A DNA stretch of 64,000 nucleotides from UMGS692 sp963653425 (GTDB taxonomy: Bacteria; Bacillota; Clostridia; Christensenellales; CAG-314): assembly GCA_963653425.1 (NCBI GenBank), contig CAVJWC010000002.1, positions 62,001 to 126,000 on the forward strand, written 5' to 3'. The notes under the pieces were generated by a model that did not search any database, had not been told where the DNA came from, and saw nothing but the letters and a program-made list of their open reading frames with translations. Of the stretch, positions 17,838-26,726 are shown one piece after another (the first letter of the stretch is position 1; every line of letters starts with the position of its first letter). The position numbers were made by a program, and so were the translations under genes.

Positions 17838-19004
17838 ATGAATTTTCTCTTACTTGAAGGATCGGGTATAATCGATTCCCTCGTAAAGTTCTGGCATGCG
17901 TCGGGCTTTGCAAACGGCAATCTTACGAACTATATAATGATTGCCATTGCCTGCGTTCTGCTTTATCTCGCAATAGGTAAAGAATGCGAACCTATGCTTT
18001 TGCTGCCGATAGCTTTCGGTATGCTTCTCGTTAACCTTCCTCTCGGTCACGAAATTCTTTTCGCCGAACCCAAGGACGGCAACGCGGGCGGTTTGCTGTG
18101 GTATTTCTACCGCGGTGTCGAATGGGTAATATTCCCGCCCATCATCTTCCTCGGAATAGGCGTTATGACCGACTTCGGTCCGCTTATCTCCCGTCCGTCC
18201 AGTCTTCTTTTAGGCGCGGCGGCTCAGCTGGGTATTTTCGTAACCTTTATGGGTGCGAAGGCTCTCGGCTTTACCGATCAGGAAGCTTCTTCGATAGGTA
18301 TTATCGGCGGTGCGGACGGACCTACGGCTATTTATCTTACGTCCAAACTCGCGCCCGCTCTTCTTCCTGCGATAGCGATTGCGGCTTACTCTTATATGGC
18401 TCTTATTCCTATAATCCAACCGCCTCTTATGAGACTTATCGTTCCAAAGAAAGAAAGACTCATAAGAATGGAACAGAAGAGAGTGGTTTCCAAGAAAGAA
18501 AAGATAATCTTCCCCATAGCCGTAACCATAGTTTGCGGACTGTTCCTTCCCGACGCGCTTCCTCTTCTCGGTATGCTTATGCTGGGTAACCTTATGCGCG
18601 AAAGCGGAGTGGTGGACAGACTTTCCAAAACCGCAGAAAACGGTCTTATGAACGTAATTACCATTCTTCTCGGTCTTTCCGTAGGATGTAAGGCTTACGG
18701 ACCTACCTTCCTTGCGTGGAGCACGCTTAAAATCGTAGGACTGGGACTCGTTGCGTTCAGTTTTGCTACGGTAGGCGGTCTGCTTATAGGAAGACTTATG
18801 TGTAAACTTTCGAAAGGTCAGATCAATCCGCTTATCGGATCGGCGGGCGTATCCGCAGTTCCTATGGCGGCAAGAGTTTCCAATAAAGTGGGTCAGGAAA
18901 GCGATCCGCAGAATTATTTGCTTATGCACGCAATGGGTCCCAACGTCGCGGGAGTTATAGGTTCCGCAGTCGCAGCCGGATTCCTGCTTGCACTGTTCGG
19001 TTAG
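17838..19004 (+). CDS. Sodium-pump decarboxylase beta subunit (OadB/GcdB/MmdB)
   Basis: A 388-residue, highly hydrophobic membrane protein that decarboxylates carboxybiotin and exports Na+. The family motif SSIGIIGGADGPTAIYLTSK, with its essential Asp, and the C-terminal GVSAVPMAARVSNKVGQ and LMHAMGPNVAGVIGSAVAAG blocks are intact. The length matches GcdB/MmdB (about 375-390) rather than OadB (about 430). It is flanked by all other subunits in one operon. Confidence 0.95.
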   Translation: MNFLLLEGSGIIDSLVKFWHASGFANGNLTNYIMIAIACVLLYLAIGKECEPMLLLPIAFGMLLVNLPLGHEILFAEPKDGNAGGLLWYFYRGVEWVIFPPIIFLGIGVMTDFGPLISRPSSLLLGAAAQLGIFVTFMGAKALGFTDQEASSIGIIGGADGPTAIYLTSKLAPALLPAIAIAAYSYMALIPIIQPPLMRLIVPKKERLIRMEQKRVVSKKEKIIFPIAVTIVCGLFLPDALPLLGMLMLGNLMRESGVVDRLSKTAENGLMNVITILLGLSVGCKAYGPTFLAWSTLKIVGLGLVAFSFATVGGLLIGRLMCKLSKGQINPLIGSAGVSAVPMAARVSNKVGQESDPQNYLLMHAMGPNVAGVIGSAVAAGFLLALFG

Positions 19005-19015
19005 GAGGTTAATTT

Positions 19016-20425
19016 ATGGTAAAGATTACCGATACGATACTCAGGGACGCTCATCAGTCGCAGGCAGCCACGAGAATGCGCCTCGACGAAATGCTTCCCG
19101 TTGCGGAAAAACTCGATAAAGTCGGATATTATTCCCTCGAAGTGTGGGGCGGAGCTACATTTGACGCCTGTCTGCGTTTCCTTAACGAAGATCCGTGGGA
19201 AAGACTGCGCGCTTTAAGAAAGGCTATGCCCAACACCAAACTTCAGATGCTTCTCCGCGGTCAGAACATTTTGGGTTACAGAAACTACGCCGACGACGTA
19301 GTGGAAAAGTTCGTCGAACTTTCCTTTAAGAACGGCATAGACATCATAAGAGTTTTCGACGCTCTCAACGACCTCAGAAATCTCAAAACTGCCGTTTCCG
19401 CCTGCAAAAAGTACGGAAAAATCTATCACAAGGACACTCCCTGCGAAATGGCTATATGCTATACCACCAGCGAGTACCACACGAGAGAGTATTTCGTAAA
19501 ACTTGCGAAAGACATGGAAAAAATGGGCGCGGACATTATCTGCGTAAAGGATATGGCAGGTCTGCTTCTTCCTTACGAAGCTTACGAGCTTATCAGGGAA
19601 ATCAAGAAAGCCGTTAAAGTTCCCGTTCATCTTCACACCCACAACACCGCAGGCACGGGCGATATGGTAAACCTTAAAGCCGTCGAAGCGGGCGTGGATA
19701 TAGTCGACACCGCTCTTTCCGCTCTCGGAAACGGTACCAGTCAGCCCGCTACCGAACCTTTCGTAGCCGCTCTTAAAGGCACGAAATACGACACGGGACT
19801 TGACCTTGCGCTTTTAAGCGAAATCAACGAACACTTCAAGAAGGTCGCAAAGAGACTTACCGCGGACGGTTTCCGTTCTCCCGAAATCCTTTCGGTAGAC
19901 GTTCGCGCGCTTATGTATCAGGTTCCCGGCGGAATGATGAGTAACCTTTTAAGCCAGCTCAAACAGCAGGGCAAGGCGGAATTGTTCCAACAGGTTCTTG
20001 CGGAAGTTCCCAACGTAAGAAAGGACGTAGGTTTCCCGCCTCTCGTTACGCCTTCCAGCCAGATAGTCGGAACGCAGGCTGTTATGAACGTTCTTTCGGG
20101 TGAAAGATACAAAGTCTGCACCAAGGAATTCAAAGGATTGCTTCACGGCGATTACGGCAAGCTTCCCTGCGACCCCGATCCGGAGTTCGTTAAGAAGATT
20201 CTCGGTTCTTCGGACAGAATCACTTACCGTCCGGCAGACGATCTCAAACCCGAACTCGATAAACTCCGCGAAGAAATCAAAGAGTATTGCGAACAGGAAG
20301 AAGACGTTCTGAGTTACGCGCTTTTCCCGCAGGTGGCGATAAACTTCTTCAAGTACAGACAGATGCAGAAATACGGCGCGGACGTCGTGAATCTCGACAA
20401 AAAGAATATGGTAGTTCCCGTATAA
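19016..20425 (+). CDS. Oxaloacetate decarboxylase/pyruvate carboxylase-type carboxyltransferase subunit (5S/OadA type)
   Basis: A 469-residue carboxyltransferase without a fused biotin domain. ITDTILRDAHQSQAATRMR begins the TIM barrel with its metal-binding Asp, VKDMAGLLLPYEAY holds the lysine that is carbamylated in the family, and HLHTHNTAGTGD supplies the metal-binding His pair. It acts on oxaloacetate/pyruvate with the separate biotin carrier. It is the last gene of an operon that also has a 12S-type subunit, so the cell could make a transcarboxylase-like assembly as well as a Na+ pump. A terminator follows. Confidence 0.93.
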   Translation: MVKITDTILRDAHQSQAATRMRLDEMLPVAEKLDKVGYYSLEVWGGATFDACLRFLNEDPWERLRALRKAMPNTKLQMLLRGQNILGYRNYADDVVEKFVELSFKNGIDIIRVFDALNDLRNLKTAVSACKKYGKIYHKDTPCEMAICYTTSEYHTREYFVKLAKDMEKMGADIICVKDMAGLLLPYEAYELIREIKKAVKVPVHLHTHNTAGTGDMVNLKAVEAGVDIVDTALSALGNGTSQPATEPFVAALKGTKYDTGLDLALLSEINEHFKKVAKRLTADGFRSPEILSVDVRALMYQVPGGMMSNLLSQLKQQGKAELFQQVLAEVPNVRKDVGFPPLVTPSSQIVGTQAVMNVLSGERYKVCTKEFKGLLHGDYGKLPCDPDPEFVKKILGSSDRITYRPADDLKPELDKLREEIKEYCEQEEDVLSYALFPQVAINFFKYRQMQKYGADVVNLDKKNMVVPV

Positions 20426-20437
20426 GGAACGCTTACA

Positions 20438-20468
20438 AAGGCGGTACGAAAGTATCGCCTTTTTTTTC
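20438..20468 (+). terminator. Terminator of the decarboxylase operon
   Basis: Stem 20438-20447 with 20452-20461 (one G-U pair), GAAA tetraloop, followed by a run of eight to nine T. Confidence 0.9.
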
Positions 20469-20493
20469 TTTCCCGATTAAGGCGACAAAACGA

Positions 20494-20523
20494 TTGCCAA
20501 AAGTGTTTACAGTGTGTTAAAAT
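20494..20523 (+). promoter_or_regulatory. Promoter of the surE-ispH operon
   Basis: TTGCCA (20494-20499), 18-base spacer, TAAAAT (20518-20523). It would give a leader of about 95 bases before surE. Confidence 0.55.
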
Positions 20524-20623
20524 GTATAGGTTATATAATTAAATACTCAACCGTTAAAGATTATACAAAACGAAAAACACAAGCCCTTCGTCCGATTTGA
20601 GGCGAATGCGGTACGGAGAAAAA

Positions 20624-21388
20624 ATGAAGATACTTTTAACCAACGACGACGGAATAGAGTCCGTCGGTATAAAAATGCTTGCGGAAGTTCTTAAAAAGGA
20701 GGGACACGAAATATACGTTTTCGCGCCGTCTTCCCAGAAATCCGCGTGCGGTCAGGCTCTTTCCGTTCACAGAAGATTTTCCGTTTCCGAAGTGAAGTGG
20801 GAAGGAATAGACAAAGTCGTAGCGGTGGACGGTACGCCGTCGGACTGCGTTAAATTTGCCATAAGATATTGCGGAATACATCCCGACCTCGTGCTTTCGG
20901 GTCCCAACGAAGGTTCCAATCTCGGAACGGACGTTATGTATTCGGGTACGGTTGCGGGCGCGATGGAAGGCGTTATCTGCGGATACAAAGCAATAGCCAT
21001 ATCTCAGTGCGGAACGGGCAGTATAAGTCCCGAAAGACTTATCCGTTTCTTTATCGACAACTTCGATACTCTTCTCGAATTCGAAAAACAGGGAAGTATG
21101 CTTAACGTCAATTTCCCCGATACGGAAGAAGTTCTCGGCGTTAAAGTAGCAAAAACGGGCGTTATCGCATACAGAGACTACTACGACATCAAGGAAGCCG
21201 ACGGCTCGATAAGTTATCAGCTCAAAGGCGGTCCCGTCCTTAAACGCGAAGAGGACGAAGATTGCGACGTGAAGTTCGCTCAGAGAGGATATATCACCGT
21301 TTCGCCCATAAAGATGGACAGAACCGATTACGACGCTCTCGAAAAAATGCAACGTGCCGAAAAGCTTTTCAAGGCGGATAATTTATGA
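20624..21388 (+). CDS. surE: 5'-nucleotidase SurE
   Basis: A 254-residue metal-dependent nucleoside monophosphatase. MKILLTNDDGIES carries the paired Asp metal ligands, APSSQKSACG the Ser and LSGPNEGSNLGTDVMYSGTVAGAMEG the Asn/Asp-rich active-site loop. The start at 20624 is preferred over the in-frame ATG at 20597 because it begins the conserved sequence and has CGGAG upstream. The stop overlaps the next start (ATGA). Confidence 0.95.
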   Translation: MKILLTNDDGIESVGIKMLAEVLKKEGHEIYVFAPSSQKSACGQALSVHRRFSVSEVKWEGIDKVVAVDGTPSDCVKFAIRYCGIHPDLVLSGPNEGSNLGTDVMYSGTVAGAMEGVICGYKAIAISQCGTGSISPERLIRFFIDNFDTLLEFEKQGSMLNVNFPDTEEVLGVKVAKTGVIAYRDYYDIKEADGSISYQLKGGPVLKREEDEDCDVKFAQRGYITVSPIKMDRTDYDALEKMQRAEKLFKADNL

Positions 21389-22710
21389 AAATTGCCGTAA
21401 TAGGCGGAGGCCCCGCGGGAATGACTGCGGCTTTTTCCGCTGCGGAACAGGGCGCGGAAGTCCTTCTTTTCGAGAAGAACGAAAAACTCGGCAAAAAGCT
21501 GTATATAACGGGTAAAGGCCGTTGCAACGTCACCAACGTCCGTACGGGCGAGGAGTTTTTAAGCAACGTCCCCACGAACCCCAAGTTTCTTTACGCCGCT
21601 TTAAGCCGTTTTTCGACCGAAGACACCGTCGCTCTTATGGAAAAGTCGGGCGTTAAGCTTAAACTCGAAAGGGGCGGAAGGTATTTCCCCGTTTCCGATA
21701 AAGCCAGCGACGTGACGCGCGCTCTCGAAAGCAATATGAAAAGAACGGGCGTGAAAGTTCTTCTTGAAAGCCCCGTTTCCGACGTGGAAACGGAAAACGG
21801 AAGGGTTATAGCCGTCGTTTCTCAGGGAAAAACCTATCCCGTGGACGCGCTTATCGTGGCGACGGGCGGAGTGAGTTACCCGACGACGGGCAGTACGGGC
21901 AGCGGTGCGGCTTTTGCTCGGAAACTCGGACTTTCCGTCGTGCCTTTCAAGCCCTCTTTGTGCGGAATGTACACGGAGAAGGTCTATCCGCTTTCGGGAC
22001 TTACTCTTAAAAACGTGAACGTCACTCTCTTCCATAAAGGAAAGGAAAAAGCAAGTCAGTTCGGAGAACTTCTTTTCACTCATACGGGAGTATCGGGACC
22101 CGTTATTCTGACCTTATCGTCCGAGATAGGTAAACTTTGCGGAAAAAAGGACAAAAACAAAGAAAAACGGGAAGTTCCGAACGGGAAAATCAGGTTTGAC
22201 GAAGAGATAAAAAGTCAACCCTTTCAGGTAGACGACTGCGTGATAAGTATAGATATGAAGCCCGCGCTTTCTGCGGAAGAACTCGACGCGCGCATACTCA
22301 GAGACTTTGCGGAATATAAAAATAAAATGCTGAGGAACGTTCTTACGGGACTTATGCCTGCGAGTATGGCGCCCGTTCTTGCGGAATACGCCCAAGTCAA
22401 CGCCGAAACCGCCGTTAATTCCGTAACCAAAGCCGAGCGTTTGCGCCTTGTAAGCGCGCTTAAAGACTTCCGCATGAAGATTACCGCGCTCGAACCCATA
22501 GAAAACGCTATAGTTTCGTCGGGCGGTGTAGCCGTAAGCGAGATCAACTCTTCGACTATGGCGGTCAAAAAGATTCCCAATCTGTTTTTTGCGGGCGAAA
22601 CAATAGACGTCGACGCGCTGACGGGGGGATTCAACATTCAGATAGCTTTGTCTACGGGAAGACTTGCCGGTCTTTCGGCGGCAAACTTAAACTCAGAGGC
22701 GGATTTATGA
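21385..22710 (+). CDS. Flavoprotein, HI0933/YhiN (BaiN) family
   Basis: A 441-residue FAD/NAD(P)-dependent oxidoreductase. The N-terminal GGGPAGMTAAFSAAEQG is the dinucleotide fold, KLGKKLYITGKGRCNVTN is the family signature, VATGGVSYPTTGSTGSG the second flavin motif, and FAGETIDVDALTGGFNIQ the C-terminal FAD motif. Family members include BaiN, implicated in bile-acid chemistry, but most are uncharacterised, so no substrate is assigned. It overlaps surE and aroH by four bases on each side. Confidence 0.9.
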   Translation: MKIAVIGGGPAGMTAAFSAAEQGAEVLLFEKNEKLGKKLYITGKGRCNVTNVRTGEEFLSNVPTNPKFLYAALSRFSTEDTVALMEKSGVKLKLERGGRYFPVSDKASDVTRALESNMKRTGVKVLLESPVSDVETENGRVIAVVSQGKTYPVDALIVATGGVSYPTTGSTGSGAAFARKLGLSVVPFKPSLCGMYTEKVYPLSGLTLKNVNVTLFHKGKEKASQFGELLFTHTGVSGPVILTLSSEIGKLCGKKDKNKEKREVPNGKIRFDEEIKSQPFQVDDCVISIDMKPALSAEELDARILRDFAEYKNKMLRNVLTGLMPASMAPVLAEYAQVNAETAVNSVTKAERLRLVSALKDFRMKITALEPIENAIVSSGGVAVSEINSSTMAVKKIPNLFFAGETIDVDALTGGFNIQIALSTGRLAGLSAANLNSEADL

Positions 22711-23072
22711 GAACGATAAGAGGCGCGATAACCGCAGAAAACACGAAATCGGATATAACCGAAAAAACGCAGAGCCTTATAAGCGAAATTATGAAAGTCA
22801 ATTCTCTTTGCGTAAGCGACGTGGAAGCAATTATTTTTTCGTCTACCGTCGACCTTACCGAAGCTTATCCCGCGACGGCGGCAAGACTTATGGGCTTTAC
22901 GAAGGCTTCTTTGTTTTCGTCGCTCGAACCGCCAGTAAAAGATTCGCTTAAAGGATGCGTCAGAGTTCTCGTTTTTTTATGCAAGGACAAAGACGACTTA
23001 CGTCCGGTTTATCTCGGCGGGGCAAAAACGCTGAGACCCGACGTCGTTAACGGAAATTCGGAGGAATTATGA
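22707..23072 (+). CDS. aroH: Chorismate mutase, AroH type
   Basis: A 121-residue monofunctional chorismate mutase of the Bacillus trimeric class. MRTIRGAITAENT contains the active-site Arg, VEAIIFSSTVDLTEAYPATAAR the central block, and CVRVLVFL the C-terminal Arg-containing strand. It converts chorismate to prephenate for Phe/Tyr synthesis. Placement between yhiN-like and cmk with four-base overlaps on both sides is a recurrent clostridial arrangement. Confidence 0.92.
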   Translation: MRTIRGAITAENTKSDITEKTQSLISEIMKVNSLCVSDVEAIIFSSTVDLTEAYPATAARLMGFTKASLFSSLEPPVKDSLKGCVRVLVFLCKDKDDLRPVYLGGAKTLRPDVVNGNSEEL

Positions 23073-23737
23073 TAAATATCGCAATCGACGGACCTTCCGG
23101 TGCGGGCAAAAGCACCGTTGCAAAAATACTTTCCGACAAGCTCGGAATCAAATATCTCGACACGGGCGCAATGTATCGCGCGGTCGCGGTTTATATGCTG
23201 GATAACGGCGTTGACATAAGCGACTCGGAAGCGGTTAAAAAAGTCCTTCCTTTCGTGGACGTTACCGTAAACAGCGAAAACGGAAAACAAAAGGTTTTTT
23301 TGTCGGGCAGAGACGTTTCGGAAGACATCCGCAAACACGCCGTTTCCAAAGCGGCAAGCGACGTTTCGGCAATCCCCGAAGTCCGTCTTAAACTGGTCGA
23401 ACTTCAAAGAGCCATCGCAGGAAAGAGCGATTGCGTTCTCGACGGAAGGGATATAGGAACTTTCGTTCTTCCCGACGCAGCCGTTAAGATATTCCTGACC
23501 GCGGGCGTTGAAGAAAGAGCGAAGAGAAGGTATCTCGAACTTCTTTCGAGAGGACAGGAAGCCGAACTTGAAAACGTTCTCCGCGACATTAAAGAAAGAG
23601 ACAAAAACGACTCCACCAGAAAATTCGCTCCCCTTCGTCAGGCGGAAGACGCAGAGCTTCTCGACACGACTTTTATGACAGCCGAAGAAGCCGCGGATAT
23701 AATCGCCGAAAAATACAATCGCTTAAAGCAGGCTTGA
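23069..23737 (+). CDS. cmk: Cytidylate kinase
   Basis: A 222-residue P-loop kinase phosphorylating CMP/dCMP. GPSGAGKST is the Walker A motif, DTGAMYRAVA the nucleotide-monophosphate site, and LDGRDIGTFVLPDA plus RRYLELLSRGQ the LID and base-recognition motifs. It overlaps aroH by four bases and ends two bases before plsC. Confidence 0.96.
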   Translation: MINIAIDGPSGAGKSTVAKILSDKLGIKYLDTGAMYRAVAVYMLDNGVDISDSEAVKKVLPFVDVTVNSENGKQKVFLSGRDVSEDIRKHAVSKAASDVSAIPEVRLKLVELQRAIAGKSDCVLDGRDIGTFVLPDAAVKIFLTAGVEERAKRRYLELLSRGQEAELENVLRDIKERDKNDSTRKFAPLRQAEDAELLDTTFMTAEEAADIIAEKYNRLKQA

Positions 23738-23739
23738 AT

Positions 23740-24561
23740 ATGAACTGGTTGAAAAGAAGAAAAAGGCGCAAGGAGAAGAAAGTCAGGGAATATAAGTTCT
23801 TCTATTGGTTTGCGAGAACGATTTTATGGATTCCCATTCAACTGTTCTTTCACACCAAGGTTTACGGCACCCGAAATATAGGAAGAAGAAAGGTCATTCT
23901 CGTAATGAACCATAAATCCGCGTGGGATCCGCTTATATTGTCGCACTTTTTAAGACCTGCGATATGTTTTATGGCAAAAGAAGACCTTGCGAAAAACAAA
24001 TTCGTGGCTTGGATTCTCAAACATCTCAACGTTATTTTCGTTAAAAGAGGCGAAGCCGATATGACTGCCGTGGAGCAGGCTTTCGACGTTCTCGAAGACG
24101 GAAGACCTTTCGCGCTTTTCCCCGAAGGAACGAGAAACAAGCAGAACGACGGCGTTATACGGCGGTTCAAAACGGGCGCGGCTTTCTTTGCCTTGGAATC
24201 CAAAGCGCCCGTTATTCCCATTGCCATAGAAAAAAGCGCGCACGCGGGCGTCCGCAACAGAATGATAATCGGTCCCGAATTCGACCTTTCGGAGTTTTAT
24301 TCGGAAGACAGAACGTCGAGAGACGCCCTTAAAAAAGCCACGGAAAAGATTTACAGAAGAGTTACCGAGCTTAACGACATTTTCGCGGAACATAAAGACG
24401 ACGCGGGCGTAAGAAAAGCCATTGCCGAGCTTGACGAAAAACGTCCCGAAAGAGAAAGACTTTTGGACGAAATCAAAGAGCGTAAGGCAAGAGAAATTCT
24501 CGAAATGGCTATGAAAGAAAAGGAAAACGCAGACTGTGAAGATTTACACGTACAGGAATAA
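23740..24561 (+). CDS. plsC: 1-acyl-sn-glycerol-3-phosphate acyltransferase
   Basis: A 273-residue membrane-associated acyltransferase. NHKSAWDP is the HX4D catalytic motif and FPEGTRNK the glycerophosphate-binding motif. A basic start (KRRKRRKEKK) precedes a hydrophobic segment. The Lys/Glu/Arg-rich C-terminal extension of about 70 residues is longer than in minimal PlsC. It makes phosphatidic acid from lysophosphatidate. Its 3' end overlaps ispH by 26 bases. Confidence 0.93.
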   Translation: MNWLKRRKRRKEKKVREYKFFYWFARTILWIPIQLFFHTKVYGTRNIGRRKVILVMNHKSAWDPLILSHFLRPAICFMAKEDLAKNKFVAWILKHLNVIFVKRGEADMTAVEQAFDVLEDGRPFALFPEGTRNKQNDGVIRRFKTGAAFFALESKAPVIPIAIEKSAHAGVRNRMIIGPEFDLSEFYSEDRTSRDALKKATEKIYRRVTELNDIFAEHKDDAGVRKAIAELDEKRPERERLLDEIKERKAREILEMAMKEKENADCEDLHVQE

Positions 24562-26530
24562 CGGATTTTGCGACGGAGTAACGCGCGCCGTGCAAACGGC
24601 TTTAACAACGAAAGGCGACCGCGTTTTTACCTACGGACAGATAGTCCATAACAAGCGCGTCGTGGCTGAACTCGAAAAAAAAGGCGTGGGTTGCGTGAAC
24701 GACCTGACGGGTTTGAAAGAGGGCGATACGCTCATTATCCGCGCGCACGGAGCTCCGAAAAGAGTTTTCGACGAATGCCGAGAAAGAGGAATAAACGTCG
24801 TGGACGCTACGTGCAGATACGTTAAAGCCATCCGCGAAAAAGCCGTGGACTATTACAGCCGAGGATACAAAGTCGTCATCGTCGGGGACAAAAATCACCC
24901 CGAAGTTCAGGGTATAGACGGTTGGATAGACAACAGCGCAATTTTAACAAACGGTGACGAATATGTGAAAATTGAGAGTGAAAAAGCGTTGATTTTGTTT
25001 CAAACGACCTTTATGGAGTCAAAAGTTGAAAAAAGTTTGAAAAATATTGACACTAATAGTGTAAAATCACTTGAGATTTTTAATTCAATTTGCTATACTA
25101 CTAAAGGTAGGCAAAGGTTTATCGATTTCGCCGTTCGCGTCAGCGACTGCGTTCTCGTCGTAGGCGACAGAGGCAGTTCCAATACCGGGAAGCTTTTGGA
25201 ACTTGCGGAAAGTTACGGCAAGCGCGCGGTGCTTGTGGAAAGTGCGGACGAATTGGATACGGATTTGCTTACAGGTTATGAAAATATCAGTATAATTGCA
25301 GGTGCCTCAACTCCCAAAGAGTTAGGCGAGGAGGTTTTGTCTAAGATGTTCGTAAACGCAAAAGACGATGTGAATGAAGTTGTTGTTGACAACAAGGTAA
25401 TGGATGCTGTTGAGAATAATGCAGCGGAGCAAACAAGCGAAGGTAACGAGTTTACTCAGGCGGTTGAAAAGATTCCTACCAAGTATAAGCCCTTAAGAGC
25501 AGGTCAGAGAATCAAATGCACCGTATCGCACATAGCTGAAGACGGCATAAGCGTATCCTTCGGATCCAAACGTGACGGCTTTATTCCTAACGACGAAATC
25601 GCTGCCGAAGGCGATATCGAAGAAATCAAGAAAGGAATGCAGATAGGCGATAGTCTCGAAGTCGTTGTTTTGTCTACGGATAAGAACGTCATTCTGTCTA
25701 AAAAACAGGTAGACGAAATCAACAAGTATGACGCTATGGTAGACGCCATCGAAGGCGGAGCGGAATTTTCCGCAACCGTAAACAAGGTAGTTAAAGGCGG
25801 TCTGCTTTCCAAGATCGGCAGCTACATAGTATTCATCCCTGCTTCCCATATCAGAAACGGCTACGTTAAGAATCTCGAAGCTTATAACGGAAAGACGCTC
25901 CGTCTGGTAGCTCTTACCGTAGATAAAGCAAAGAAGAAGATAGTGGCAAGTCAGAAGGATATTCTCCTCCGCGAAAAACAGGAAAAGGAAGACAATTTCT
26001 GGAACAATATCGAAGTCGGCGAAATCGTTGAAGGTAAAGTTATGCGTTTCGCAGCTTTCGGCGCGTTCGTAAACGTAAGAGGTTTCGATTGTCTGGCTCA
26101 TCTTTCCGATCTTTCCTGGAACAACATTAAAGAACCCGGAGAAGTTCTCGAAATCGGTAAGACCTACGAATTCGTAGTTCTTAAACTTGACAGAGCGGCT
26201 AACAGAGTTTCCGTGGGTTATAAACAGCTTCAGCCTCATCCGTGGCAGGTAGCGGCAGAAAAATTTGCCGTAGGTACCGTACATCAGGGTAAGGTAGCAA
26301 GACTTGTTCCTTACGGAGCTTTCGTTGAACTCGATAAGGGTATAGACGGTCTGCTTCATATCAGCAACGTATCCTGGGATTGGATTTCCGATATATCTCA
26401 GGTTCTTAAAGTCGGCGACGTTATCGACGTAAAGGTTATCGAATTCGACGGAGAAAACAAACGTATCACGCTCTCCAGAAAAGCTACGATCGAACAGCCC
26501 ACTATTGCCGTGGAAGAAGAAAATAAATAA
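24536..26530 (+). CDS. ispH: IspH-ribosomal protein S1 fusion
   Basis: A 664-residue bifunctional protein starting at GTG. Residues 1-280 form IspH (HMBPP reductase, last step of the MEP isoprenoid pathway), with the three cluster cysteines at C12, C93 and C186. Residues about 315-655 hold four S1 RNA-binding repeats (for example VGEIVEGKVMRFAAFGAFV and VGTVHQGKVARLVPYGAFV). This fusion is known in Clostridia. The stretch 24950-25110 inside the IspH part is clearly more AT-rich than its surroundings and contains a promoter-like sequence. AGGAGG at 25329 precedes M271, so the S1 part might also be made alone. Confidence 0.95.
   Translation: MKIYTYRNNGFCDGVTRAVQTALTTKGDRVFTYGQIVHNKRVVAELEKKGVGCVNDLTGLKEGDTLIIRAHGAPKRVFDECRERGINVVDATCRYVKAIREKAVDYYSRGYKVVIVGDKNHPEVQGIDGWIDNSAILTNGDEYVKIESEKALILFQTTFMESKVEKSLKNIDTNSVKSLEIFNSICYTTKGRQRFIDFAVRVSDCVLVVGDRGSSNTGKLLELAESYGKRAVLVESADELDTDLLTGYENISIIAGASTPKELGEEVLSKMFVNAKDDVNEVVVDNKVMDAVENNAAEQTSEGNEFTQAVEKIPTKYKPLRAGQRIKCTVSHIAEDGISVSFGSKRDGFIPNDEIAAEGDIEEIKKGMQIGDSLEVVVLSTDKNVILSKKQVDEINKYDAMVDAIEGGAEFSATVNKVVKGGLLSKIGSYIVFIPASHIRNGYVKNLEAYNGKTLRLVALTVDKAKKKIVASQKDILLREKQEKEDNFWNNIEVGEIVEGKVMRFAAFGAFVNVRGFDCLAHLSDLSWNNIKEPGEVLEIGKTYEFVVLKLDRAANRVSVGYKQLQPHPWQVAAEKFAVGTVHQGKVARLVPYGAFVELDKGIDGLLHISNVSWDWISDISQVLKVGDVIDVKVIEFDGENKRITLSRKATIEQPTIAVEEENK
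25071..25099 (+). promoter_or_regulatory. Possible internal promoter within ispH-S1
   Basis: TTGAGA (25071-25076), 17-base spacer, TATACT (25094-25099) within the IspH coding part, in an AT-rich patch. A transcript starting near 25106 would reach AGGAGG (25329-25334) and an in-frame ATG at 25346, eleven bases beyond, just before the S1 repeats. Confidence 0.4.
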
Positions 26531-26564
26531 ATTAAGCAAAGAAAACAGATTAAATCGTTTCTCG

Positions 26565-26592
26565 GCCCGACGCATAAGCGTCGGGCTTTTTT
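26565..26592 (+). terminator. Terminator after ispH-S1
   Basis: Perfect nine-base stem GCCCGACGC/GCGTCGGGC (26565-26573, 26578-26586), ATAA loop, six T. Confidence 0.95.
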
Positions 26593-26595
26593 ATT

Positions 26596-26642
26596 GTCTT
26601 CCGTTCTCCATAACCGATTGTTTTTAGGGGAATAAATCGGTT
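26596..26642. repeat. Dispersed palindromic repeat, left-end fragment
   Basis: Starts CTTCCGTTCTCCATAACCGA and carries the family core: AACCGATT (26612-26619) facing AATCGGTT (26635-26642) around TTTTTAGGGGAATA. It lies between the ispH terminator and the sipL -10 box. No matching right arm was found. Confidence 0.6.
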
Positions 26643-26692
26643 CAGACTGCGTTAAATCCCGATTGGTTTGCATAATGCGGAAAACGAATCAA

Positions 26693-26698
26693 TATAAT
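26693..26698 (+). promoter_or_regulatory. -10 box of the sipL-like gene
   Basis: TATAAT 29 bases before the chosen start. No good -35 box sits at 16-18 bases (TTGCAT at 26668 gives 19). A weak -35 would fit control by a sporulation sigma factor or an activator, but this is a guess. Confidence 0.4.
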
Positions 26699-26726
26699 GT
26701 ACCAGCAATTCAATCGAGGTGCGCAT

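Noticed and set aside
26697..26726. Start of the SipL-like gene at 26697
   Set aside because: The ATG overlaps the -10 box; the ATG at 26727 has GAGGTG at proper distance.
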